Assembly: GCF_029227915.1 (NCBI RefSeq)
Contig: NC_079879.1
Location: forward strand, 11,472,001-11,536,000
Direction of reading: 5' to 3'
Source: Hydractinia symbiolongicarpus
Lineage: Eukaryota; Cnidaria; Hydrozoa; Anthoathecata; Hydractiniidae
DNA length: 64,000 nt
Every line of letters starts with the position of its first letter. Positions within the stretch are counted from its first letter, which is position 1. Below the pieces are notes generated by a model that saw only the letters and a program-made list of their open reading frames with translations, did not search any database and was not told the DNA's origin. The translations under genes and the position numbers were made by a program. Below, in pieces: positions 13,623 to 21,226 of the stretch.

Positions 13623-15426
13623 GGTGAAAAAAAGATGATCATCAAACAAACAATCCGTAAAGAGATACTGGAGTTACTTCTTGCTGCTCGACAATGATGA
13701 CTATACAGAGATTTTTAGGCAACAAATCCGTTAATTCAACAATTCTCTCAATGCACTCTTGCCTGCATAGCTTGTTAGTATTTGCTTAAGATTGCACCTT
13801 AATTATCAGGAAGCGCGAACTTAGTACGACAAAGATGACTGTACTACAAGGCTTTTACTCATAAGAACGCTCAACATACGAAGATACTTCATCAAACGTT
13901 CTTGACTTTCCCGATTTGAATTTTCAAAATGTTCTTAAATTGTTTTTAACTTTCTCCTTATTTTGCAAATTTTGAACTTTAGAGGAGAATTTCAGTGCAA
14001 CGATAAAAGAAGCTGTAACCTTCTCTGAAAACACGGGTATGCTTAGGGAAGACGTACTTTTCAAGACCTGGCCTGTCAAACGTTTGCGCAATGCAAGTTT
14101 TCCGATGAAAAACTGCAACGGGTGCTTGTCTGGACCGAGAAAACTGAGTCTACGATGTCCGCGCAGTACCGACGCATTCATAATGATACTCAGTGCTTCC
14201 CAGTATTGACAAGGCCTTTAATCTTCTCAACATGATCTTAACTTTCGGAGTCGAGTTCCAAATGTACGTATGGAGTGGTTCCTCGGGATTCTGCGTGACA
14301 CCTCACATGGTGAAAAAAATTCATTCTTTTAGCTAAATGTTCCCGACCCCCAACCGAATCGAAAAATTTCGAAATTGACGAATACCGTAGAGATGATACA
14401 TACCTTAAACTCAGGGACCTAGAAATAGTGTGAGTTTTTTTATCTGTAACCTGTTCAACATTGCGTACAGAGGCCATAATGCGCGTGTTTTTATTGCTTA
14501 TGGTGTTTATTCATTTGCTCGTGCTGCGCATGTGCGCGAATTACTGTCATAAGAACGCTTAGCATGCCAAAATACCTCAGCACACGTTGTTAACTTTCCC
14601 GATTTCAAATTTCAAAATGTTCACAAGTTGTTTAAAACTTTATTCCTGTTTTGCCAGTTTGAACTTTAAAGGAGAAATTCAGTGCAACGCTAAAAGAAGC
14701 AGAAATCTTTGACCATCCTTGGGACTGCTGCAGAAGCAAGGTAAAACTTGTAAGCAGTAACCTTCTCTAGGAACACGGGTATGCTTAGGAAAGACGTTCT
14801 TTTTAAGACCTGTCCTGTGTGAGGAATGCCCAATCCAAGATTTCCGATGGAAAACTGCAACGGGTGTTTGTCTGGACTGAGAAAACTGAGTCTACGATGT
14901 CCGCGCAGTACCGACGCATTCATAATGATACTCGGTGCTTCCCAGTATTGACAAGGCCTTTAATCTTCTCAACAAGATCTTAACTTTCGGAGTCGAGTTC
15001 CAAATGTACGTATGGAGTGGTTCCTCGGGAATCTGCGTGACACCTCACATGGTGAAAAAAATTCATTCTTTTAGCTAAATGTTCCCGACCCCCAACCGAA
15101 TCGAAAAATTTCGAAATTGACGAATACCGTAGAGATGATACATACCTTAAACTCAGGGACCTAGAAATAGTGTGAGTTTTTTTATCTGTAACCTGTTCAA
15201 CATTGCGTACAGAGGCCATAATGCGCGTGTTTTTATTGCTTATGGTGTTTATTCATTTGCTCGTGCTGCGCATGTGCGGGAATTACTGAACACCTCGATG
15301 ACACAGATAAACTGGGGAAGCGCTCAGAAATTAAAACTGGAATGACCGTGGTTACAAAATCGCTTCAGTGTAATCAAAATAAAAGTAGGACTGTTCGTAT
15401 TCTATCTACTTTGAGGAGACATCTCG
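13623..15426. repeat. Satellite unit 9, A+B (1,804 bp)
   Basis: Carries ACATACGAAG near 13873, a marker shared with the units at 29153, 31276, 48790, 59512 and 60574. The B part lacks one T (GCCAGTTTGAAC near 14653) and has ATACTCGGTGC near 14927. Confidence 0.95.
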
Positions 15427-16488
15427 GGTGAAAAAAAGATGATCATCAAACAAACAATCCGTAAAGAGATACTGGAGTTACTTCTTGCTGCTCGACAATG
15501 ATGACTATACAGAGATTTTTAGGCAACAAATCCGTTAATTCAACAATTCTCTCAATGCACTCTTGCCTGCATAGCTTGTTAGTATTTGCTTAAGATTGCA
15601 CCTTAATTATCAGGAAGCGCGAACTTAGTACGACAAAGATGACTGTACTACAAGGCTTTTACTCATAAGAACGCTCAACATACCAAGATACTTCATCAAA
15701 CGTTCTTGACTTTCCCGATTTGAATTTTCAAAATGTTCTTAAATTGTTTTTAACTTTCTCCTTATTTTGCAAATTTTGAACTTTAGAGGAGAATTTCAGT
15801 GCAACGATAAAAGAAGCTGTAACCTTCTCTGAAAACACGGGTATGCTTAGGGAAGACGTACTTTTCAAGACCTGGCCTGTCAAACGTTTGCGCAATGCAA
15901 GTTTTCCGATGAAAAACTGCAACGGGTGCTTGTCTGGACCGAGAAAACTGAGTCTACGATGTCCGCGCAGTACCGACGCATTCATAATGATACTCAGTGC
16001 TTCCCAGTATTGACAAGGCCTTTAATCTTCTCAACATGATCTTAACTTTCGGAGTCGAGTTCCAAATGTACGTATGGAGTGGTTCCTCGGGATTCTACGT
16101 GACACCTCACATGGTGAAAAAAATTCATTCTTTTAGCTAAATGTTCCCGACCCCCAACCGAATCGAAAAATTTCGAAATTGACGAATACCGTAGAGATGA
16201 TACATACCTTAAACTCAGGGACCTAGAAATAGTGTGAGTTTTTTTATCTGTAACCTGTTCAACATTGCGTACAGAGGCCATAATGCGCGTGTTTTTATTG
16301 CTTATGGTGTTTATTCATTTGCTCGTGCTGCGCATGTGCGGGAATTACTGAACACCTCGATGACACAGATAAACTGGGGAAGCGCTCAGAAATTAAAACT
16401 GGAATGACCGTGGTTACAAAATCGCTTCAGTGTAATCAAAATAAAAGTAGGACTGTTCGTATTCTATCTACTTTGAGGAGACATCTCG
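15427..16488. repeat. Satellite unit 10, A only (1,062 bp)
   Basis: Clean single A unit. The only private change I noticed is TTCTACGTGACACC near 16093, where the consensus has TTCTGCGTGACACC. Confidence 0.95.
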
Positions 16489-16724
16489 GGTGAAAAAAAG
16501 ATGATCATCAAACAAACAATCCGTAAAGAGATACTGGAGTTACTTCTTGCTGCTCGACAATGATGACTATACAGACATTTTTAGGCAACAAATCCGTTAA
16601 TTCAACAATTCTCTCAATGCACTCTTGCCTGCATAGTTTGTTAGTATTTGCTTAAGATTGCACCTTAATTATCAGGAAGCGCGAACTTAGTACGACAAAG
16701 ATGACTGTACTACAAGGCTTTTAC
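16351..16724. repeat. Representative 374-bp A-specific segment absent from B modules
   Basis: In B modules GAATTACTG runs straight into TCATAAGAACGC (for example near 14540-14560). In A modules these two anchors are separated by 374 bp running from AACACCTCGATG to GGCTTTTAC. TTACT is present at both edges (AATTACTGAACA and TTTTACTCATAAG), so the segment could be an old insertion with a 5-bp target repeat, or it could have been deleted from B. I see no A- or B-box, tail or terminal inverted repeat that would name an element family. It contains a 10-bp perfect palindrome, GATGATCATC (16500-16509). Confidence 0.8.
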
Positions 16725-18291
16725 TCATAAGAACGCTCAACATACCAAGATACTTCATCAAACGTTCTTGACTTTCCCGATTTGAATTTTCAAAATGTTC
16801 TTAAATTGTTTTTAACTTTCTCCTTATTTTGCAAATTTTGAACTTTAGAGGAGAATTTCAGTGCAACGATAAAAGAAGCTGTAACCTTCTCTGAAAACAC
16901 GGGTATGCTTAGGGAAGACGTACTTTTCAAGACCTGGCCTGTCAAACGTTTGCGCAATGCAAGTTTTCCGATGAAAAGCTGCAACGGGTGCTTGTCTGGA
17001 CCGAGAAAACTGAGTCTACGATGTCCGCGCAGTACCGACGCATTCATAATGATACTCAGTGCTTCCCAGTATTGACAAGGCCTTCAATCTTCTCAACATA
17101 ATCTTAACTTTCGGAGTCCAGTTCCAAATGTACGTATGGAGTGGTTCCTCGGGATTCTGCGTGACACCTCACATGGTGAAAAAAATTCAATCTTTTAGCT
17201 AAATGTTCCCGACCCCCAACCGAATCGAAAAATAACGAAATTGACGAATACCGTAGAGATGATACATACCTTAAACTCAGGGACCTAGAAATAGTGTGAG
17301 TTTTTTATCTGTAACCTGTTCAACATTGCCTACAGAGGCCATAATGTGCGTGTTTTTATTGCTTATGGTGTTGATTCATTTGCTCGTGCTGCGCATGTGC
17401 GCGAATTACTGTCATAAGAACGCTTAGCATGCCAAAATACCTCAGCACACGTTGTTAACTTTCCCGATTTCAAATTTCAAAATGTTCACAAGTTGTTTAA
17501 AACTTTATTCCTGTTTTGCCAGTTTGAACTTTAAAGGAGAAATTCAGTGCAACGCTAAAAGAAGCAGAAATCTTTGACCATCCTTGGGACTGCTGCAGAA
17601 GCAAGGTAAAACTTGTAAGCAGTAACCTTCTCTAGGAACACGGGTATGCTTAGGAAAGACGTTCTTTTTAAGACCTGTCCTGTGTGAGGAATGCCCAATC
17701 CAAGATTTCCGATGGAAAACTGCAACGGGTGTTTGTCTGGACTGAGAAAACTGAGTCTACGATGTCCGCGCAGTACCGACGCATTCATAATGATACTCGG
17801 TGCTTCCCAGTATTGACAAGGCCATTAATCTTCTCAACAAGATCTTAACTTTCGGAGTCGAGTTCCAAATGTACGTATGGAGTGGTTCCTCGGGAATCTG
17901 CGTGACACCTCACATGGTAAAAAAAATTCATTCTTTTAGCTAAATGTTCCCGACCCCCAACCGAATCGAAAAATTTCGAAATTGACGAATACCGTAGAGA
18001 TGATACATACCTTAAACTCAGGGACCTAGAAATAGTGTGAGTTTTTTTATCTGTAACCTGTTCAACATTGCGTACAGAGGCCATAATGCGCGTGTTTTTA
18101 TTGCTTATGGTGTTTATTCATTTGCTCGTGCTGCGCATGTGCGGGAATTACTGAACACCTCGATGACACAGATAAACTGGGGAAGCGCTCAGAAATTAAA
18201 ACTGGAATGACCGTGGTTACAAAATCGCTTCAGTGTAATCAAAATAAAAGTAGGACTGTTCGTATTCTATCTACTTTGAGGAGACATCTCG
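16489..18291. repeat. Satellite unit 11, A+B (1,803 bp)
   Basis: Two 1-bp losses account for the length: a six-T run in GAGTTTTTTATC near 17298 and GCCAGTTTGAAC near 17518. It has the GAAAAGCTGC marker near 16973 and private CCTTCAATCTT, GAGTCCAGTTCC and GGCCATTAATC. Close relative of the 1,803-bp units at 34461, 38388 and 50914. Confidence 0.95.
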
Positions 18292-18454
18292 GGTGAAAAA
18301 AAGATGATCATCAAACAAACAATCCGTAAAGAGATACTGGAGTTACTTCTTGCTGCTCGACAATGATGACTATACAGAGATTTTTAGGCAACAAATCCGT
18401 TAATTCAACAATTCTCTCAATGCACTCTTGCCTGCATAGCTTGTTAGTATTTGC

Positions 18455-18458
18455 TTAA
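18455..18458. other. TTAA target site duplication, left copy
   Basis: In neighbouring units the sequence reads TTTGCTTAAGATTGCACC; here TTTGCTTAA is followed by the element. Confidence 0.95.
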
Positions 18459-18487
18459 AGGGGAAGTCCGGTAAATTTTCAAAATTT
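18459..18487 (+). repeat. Left terminal inverted repeat, 29 bp
   Basis: Starts AGGGGAAGTCCGGT and matches the reverse complement of 20299-20327 at 27 of 29 positions. The first 14 bases are identical and the mismatches are at positions 15 and 17. Transposase would be expected to bind here. Confidence 0.93.
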
Positions 18488-18624
18488 TTAAAATCACAAT
18501 ATTACATGTCTGTATAACAGCCAAAAAAAATTTTTCAGCTAAAAAGTTCTAAAAGTCATGAAAAAAGCAATTTTGCCTCATATCATTTCTACTTTCACTT
18601 CATGATATATTTCCGCAACGAGTA

Positions 18625-18667
18625 GTCTGGACACTAATATTCTTCTGACGTCATTCGTGACAACAAC
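18625..18667 (+). promoter_or_regulatory. Left subterminal inverted repeat, likely promoter-proximal block
   Basis: The block contains GTCTGG, CTAAT, TGACGT and TGACAACA in that order. It matches the reverse complement of 20108-20151 at 33 of 44 aligned positions with one gap. It ends 48 bp before the ATG of the + strand gene. It includes a perfect TGACGTCA palindrome (18646-18653), the consensus of CREB/ATF sites. No TATA box is evident. Conservation between the two ends while the sequence on both sides diverges suggests function, either as internal transposase sites or as a promoter core shared by both genes (inference). Confidence 0.65.
18646..18653 (+). promoter_or_regulatory. TGACGTCA palindrome (CREB/ATF-type site)
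   Basis: Perfect 8-bp CRE consensus 62 bp upstream of the start codon at 18716. This motif commonly lies just upstream of animal transcription starts. An 8-mer can occur by chance, but a partial copy sits in the mirror position at the other end. Confidence 0.4.
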
Positions 18668-18715
18668 ATTCGGCGCGTTACTTTCTTGCAGTAGTAAACT
18701 TATCTTGAAGTAGTT

Positions 18716-19456
18716 ATGTCATCTTCCTCTTCTGATGTAAGCGATGTTGAATTTAATGAAGATGAAGAGTTTGGTTTATCTCCTTTCATGTTCGAACCGG
18801 AACGGAGTCAAAGTGAAGTGGCTGCAGCTTTAGAAGCTTTAGGAAACAACGTTGGTGCTAAAAACTGCAATGTTGAAGCTGGAAATCGTGTTGGAAATGT
18901 TGAGTGGTGCCAGTGCAAAAAGTGTAAAATTATGGTCACTGAAACGGAAAGTTTATGTTGTCGTGATAATAATGATATTCCGGACGGTCATTTTCAAGGT
19001 TTCTGTTGATTAAAATATCTTCTTATCGTGTATTTTACTTCCTTGTTTGCTACATCAATCACTTTCTGTTCTGTCACAACAAAGTTTTAGAAAGCTAAAC
19101 GTTGTTTATTTACACACGGGGGTACGCCTTTTTAAAGATCTTTTTTCTTTTTTCGCTTAGGTCATACGTGTGTTACAAATTCGGATGAATTCAAAATGGT
19201 TTGTTTGCCGGAACCCGTGTTACGGACAGCACTAGGTGCTATTCACAACATGAGAGGGATTCGTCATAAACTTTGCAACAGATCATATCGGTTTGCTGCT
19301 TATAAACAATATATATGGTGGGTGTATGGAAGACTGGGCATAGGTTATCGAAAGCCTATACCATCATGTGTTGTGTGGGTAATCCGTAATGAATACCCGC
19401 AGCCCGATGGGGTATACGTGCCATACACAGAATCAGGAATGGATTTGGACACATAA
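18716..19456 (+). CDS. P2X7 intracellular (ballast) domain-like protein, two exons, 192 residues
   Basis: Exons 18716-18998 and 19161-19456 join in frame to 192 codons plus stop. The first 30 residues are Ser- and acid-rich. From residue 64 comes W-C-x-C-x2-C (C65, C67, C70), then C81-C82, and across the exon junction G-H-T-C-V-T (C98), followed by VCL and VLRTAL. The C-terminal half has NRSYRFAAYKQY (134-145), WW (147-148), PSCVVW (162-167), IR and PDGVY. This order of cysteine cluster, N-x2-YR-x2-AY, W, PSC-x2-W-x-IR is the signature of the P2X7 receptor cytoplasmic ballast domain, which in rat P2X7 binds zinc and a guanine nucleotide. No channel or membrane segment is present, so this is the domain alone. 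That the splice restores C98 and the motif order supports the gene model. The role in the element is unknown: zinc-dependent DNA, protein or nucleotide binding is possible. The first in-frame ATG after the subterminal block was taken as start. Confidence 0.88.
18999..19160 (+). other. Intron of the P2X7-ballast-like gene, 162 bp, phase 1
   Basis: The donor reads CAAG/GTTTCT and the acceptor is a long pyrimidine run ending CGCTTAG/GT. Without splicing, exon 1 reaches a stop seven bases into the intron region (TGA near 19007). With splicing, the conserved H-T-C motif is created at the junction. Confidence 0.85.
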
Positions 19457-19705
19457 AATGTATAAGAACATGTATAATTGTAAAGATGATGAATGAAATT
19501 TTTACAATATATGTTTTTAAAATATAACAAATGTCCCCCGGAATTGTAAAATAAGCGTTTCGAGAATGAAAATACCGATGGAATAGCGTTTGGTAATAAT
19601 ATAAACTTTCTCACAGAGCCACAGAGCTCCGCCTAAATAATAAAATTTAAAAATGTATTTTTACCCCCTGGTTATTTATGGACAAAAAGATCAAAAGACA
19701 GGTGT
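19457..19705. other. Intergenic region between the two converging genes
   Basis: AT-rich, 249 bp between the two stop codons. It holds an AATAAA on the + strand at 19639-19644, suitable for the ballast gene; I see no equally good signal for the THAP gene on the other strand. The open frame that crosses 19345-19614 on the - strand overlaps the ballast exon antisense and resembles nothing I know. Confidence 0.6.
19639..19644 (+). terminator. Possible polyadenylation signal AATAAA
   Basis: Lies 183 bp after the stop codon of the P2X7-ballast-like gene and is the only canonical hexamer I found between the converging genes on this strand. Such AT-rich DNA can contain it by chance. Confidence 0.4.
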
Positions 19706-20026
19706 TCAGAAAATTATTGAAGGTGAATACAGTTTCGCAACAAGCTTATTTACAAAAGAAATAATGTGAAAAGAAGTCAAGAAAAATTTAAGAAGTGCAA
19801 GAAATACCTTGAGATCGCGTTGAAAACATTCGGACGTGAAATGCATACCACAAAGAACGAAATTCGTGTCTGCTGGATATGGTGGATCTCGCTTCATAGC
19901 TGCTAGCCATTTCTTACGACGTTGTTTATTTTCTTTTTCGGTGGGAACGTTATGCCACCCTTTTACATCAGCTACCGATTTTTTGGTGGAAGAGTTACCA
20001 CAATTTAAAGCACCACAAGTAACCAT
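19706..20026 (-). CDS. THAP-domain zinc-finger protein, two exons, 85 residues, ends at the domain edge
   Basis: Exons are 20026-19808 and 19744-19706. The protein starts at the Met three residues before the first zinc cysteine, as THAP proteins usually do; an upstream in-frame ATG at 20083 would add 19 residues. The C2CH ligands are C4, C9, C59 and H62 (C-x4-C-x49-C-x2-H). The family's invariant P28, W40 and F63 are present. Exon 2 supplies the C-terminal YSPSIIF, a plausible version of the AVPTIF box that closes THAP domains, and the stop follows at once. The product should be a nuclear, zinc-dependent, sequence-specific DNA-binding module of about 85 residues. Autonomous Kolobok and P transposases carry a catalytic region after THAP; it is missing here. 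The protein could bind the element ends, compete with a full transposase, or be inert. Confidence 0.85.
   Translation of the reverse strand: MVTCGALNCGNSSTKKSVADVKGWHNVPTEKENKQRRKKWLAAMKRDPPYPADTNFVLCGMHFTSECFQRDLKVFLALLKFFLTSFHIISFVNKLVAKLYSPSIIF
19745..19807 (-). other. Predicted intron in the THAP gene, 63 bp, phase 0
   Basis: On the - strand the donor is CAAG/GTATTT and the acceptor is AAATAAG/CTTG after a pyrimidine-rich stretch. The length is a multiple of three and the intron has no stop, so retention would insert 21 hydrophobic residues between the zinc finger and the closing box. Splicing brings the AVPTIF-like box to a normal distance from H62. Confidence 0.7.
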
Positions 20027-20107
20027 GATAACAGTAAAATCAATGGTACATTTATGACTTGTTTGAAGTGGTGTAATCGACAACTGAAGTATTCCGGCGT
20101 GCAGAAA

Positions 20108-20151
20108 GCTGTTGTCATAAAATACGTCACGATAAACATTAGAGCCCAGAC
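20108..20151 (-). promoter_or_regulatory. Right subterminal inverted repeat, likely promoter-proximal block
   Basis: Read on the - strand it holds GTCTGG, CTCTAAT, TGACGT and TGACAACA, mirroring the left block. It lies 82 bp upstream of the chosen ATG of the THAP gene. The CREB/ATF-like site is degenerate here (TGACGTAT, 20122-20129). Distances to the element ends are similar on the two sides (about 167 and 177 bp), as expected for a symmetric bipartite end. Confidence 0.6.
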
Positions 20152-20298
20152 CTCGATGATAACAACAAAAAGATGGCGTCGTTTGAAAAAAAACAGTAAC
20201 AATCCTAAACTTTGATAGACATTTATATCATTTGTAATACGAATTTTTAAAAAAGATTTTGCAGAAATTAATAACACGATGGTGTTTATTCAACACAC
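20152..20298. other. Spacer between right terminal and subterminal repeats
   Basis: AT-rich, no gene recognised. The matching spacer on the left (18488-18624) has no obvious sequence similarity to it. Confidence 0.6.
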
Positions 20299-20327
20299 AA
20301 ATTTTGAAAAATGACCGGACTTCCCCT
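20299..20327 (-). repeat. Right terminal inverted repeat, 29 bp
   Basis: Ends ACCGGACTTCCCCT, the mirror of the left end. Past position 29 the two ends diverge until the subterminal block. Confidence 0.93.
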
Positions 20328-20331
20328 TTAA
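20328..20331. other. TTAA target site duplication, right copy
   Basis: The element ends in TTCCCCT, then TTAAGATTGCACC resumes the satellite in register. Confidence 0.95.
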
Positions 20332-21226
20332 GATTGCACCTTAATTATCAGGAAGCGCGAACTTAGTACGACAAAGATGACTGTACTACAAGGCTTTTAC
20401 TCATAAGAACGCTCAACATACCAAGATACTTCATCAAACGTTCTTGACTTTCCCGATTTGAATTTTCAAAATGTTCTTAAATTGTTTTTAACTTTCTCCT
20501 TATTTTGCAAATTTTGAACTTTAGAGGAGAATTTCAGTGCAACGATAAAAGAAGCTGTAACCTTCTCTGAAAACACGGGTATGCTTAGGGAAGACGTACT
20601 TTTCAAGACCTGGCCTGTCAAACGTTTGCGCGATGCAAGATTTCCGATGGAAAACTGCAACGGGTGTTTGTCTGGACTGAGAAAACTGAGTCTACGATGT
20701 CCGCGCAGTACCGACGCATTCATAATGATACTCAGTGCTTCCCAGTATTGACAAGGCCTTTAATCTTCTCAACATGATCTTAACTTTCGGAGTCGAGTTC
20801 CAAATGTACGTATGGAGTGGTTCCTCGGGATTCTGCGTGACACCTCACATGGTAAAAAAAATTCATTCTTTTAGCTAAATGTTCCCGACCCCCAACCGAA
20901 TCGAAAAATTTCGAAATTGACGAATACCGTAGAGATGATACATACCTTAAACTCAGGGACCTAGAAATAGTGTGAGTTTTTTTATCTGTAACCTGTTCAA
21001 CATTGCGTACAGAGGCCATAATGCGCGTGTTTTTATTGCTTATGGTGTTTATTCATTTGCTCGTGCTGCGCATGTGCGGGAATTACTGAACACCTCGATG
21101 ACACAGATAAACTGGGGAAGAGCTCAGAAATTAAAACTGGAATGACCGTGGTTACAAAATCGCTTCAGTGTAATCAAAATAAAAGTAGGACTGTTCGTAT
21201 TCTATCTACTTTGAGGAGACATCTCG

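Larger units (their letters stand above)
1..18454. repeat. Complex satellite array, left arm (11 full units plus part of a 12th)
   Basis: Consecutive long segments recur head to tail with only scattered substitutions and 1-2 bp indels. Unit starts, counted at GGTGAAAAAAAG, fall at 1, 1769, 3537, 5342, 7147, 8952, 10757, 12562, 13623, 15427, 16489 and 18292. Two modules explain every length: A (about 1,062 bp) and B (about 743 bp, or 706 bp with a 37-bp deletion). All units are in one orientation. Such long-unit, homogenised arrays are usual in centromeric, pericentromeric or subtelomeric heterochromatin, but nothing here fixes the chromosomal position. I recognise no tRNA-like, 5S or histone-gene sequence in the unit, so it is not a known gene-cluster repeat. 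Confidence 0.97.
18459..20327 (+). mobile_element. Kolobok-like TTAA DNA transposon, probably non-autonomous, 1,869 bp
   Basis: The element is bounded by TTAA at 18455-18458 and 20328-20331. Uninterrupted satellite copies have one TTAA at this place, so the target duplication is exact. It begins and ends with 29-bp inverted repeats. Inside are two converging genes: a P2X7-ballast-type protein on + and a THAP protein on -. TTAA duplication occurs in piggyBac and Kolobok elements; a THAP DNA-binding domain is known from Kolobok and P transposases, not piggyBac, so Kolobok is the best fit (inference). No frame long enough for a catalytic transposase domain exists, so mobilisation would depend on an autonomous relative. 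The two target copies are identical and the ends are nearly perfect, which suggests a fairly recent insertion. Confidence 0.9.
18292..21226. repeat. Satellite unit 12, A only, split by the transposon
   Basis: Satellite sequence occupies 18292-18454 and 20332-21226. Removing the element plus one TTAA copy restores an exact 1,062-bp A unit, so no satellite DNA was lost at insertion. The core is B-like (GCAAGATTTCCGATGG near 20635) and has private GCGCGATGCAAG near 20627 and GGAAGAGCTCAG near 21116. Confidence 0.96.

Noticed and set aside
19345-19614. 89-codon - strand open frame inside the transposon
   Set aside because: It lies antisense to the conserved C-terminal exon of the ballast gene and extends into AT-rich intergenic DNA, with no recognisable motif.
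19836-20057. 73-codon + strand open frame over the THAP exon
   Set aside because: It is the antisense shadow of the THAP domain, whose zinc ligands and invariant residues clearly identify the coding strand.
20005-20277. 90-codon - strand open frame at the right end of the transposon
   Set aside because: It overlaps the THAP start in another frame and runs through the subterminal repeat; its hydrophobic composition reflects A/T-rich codons.
18459-20327. Classification as a piggyBac element because of TTAA
   Set aside because: The ends start AGGGG and do not look like piggyBac termini, no DDE frame of that family is present, and a THAP domain points to Kolobok. The assignment remains provisional because no catalytic domain is left.
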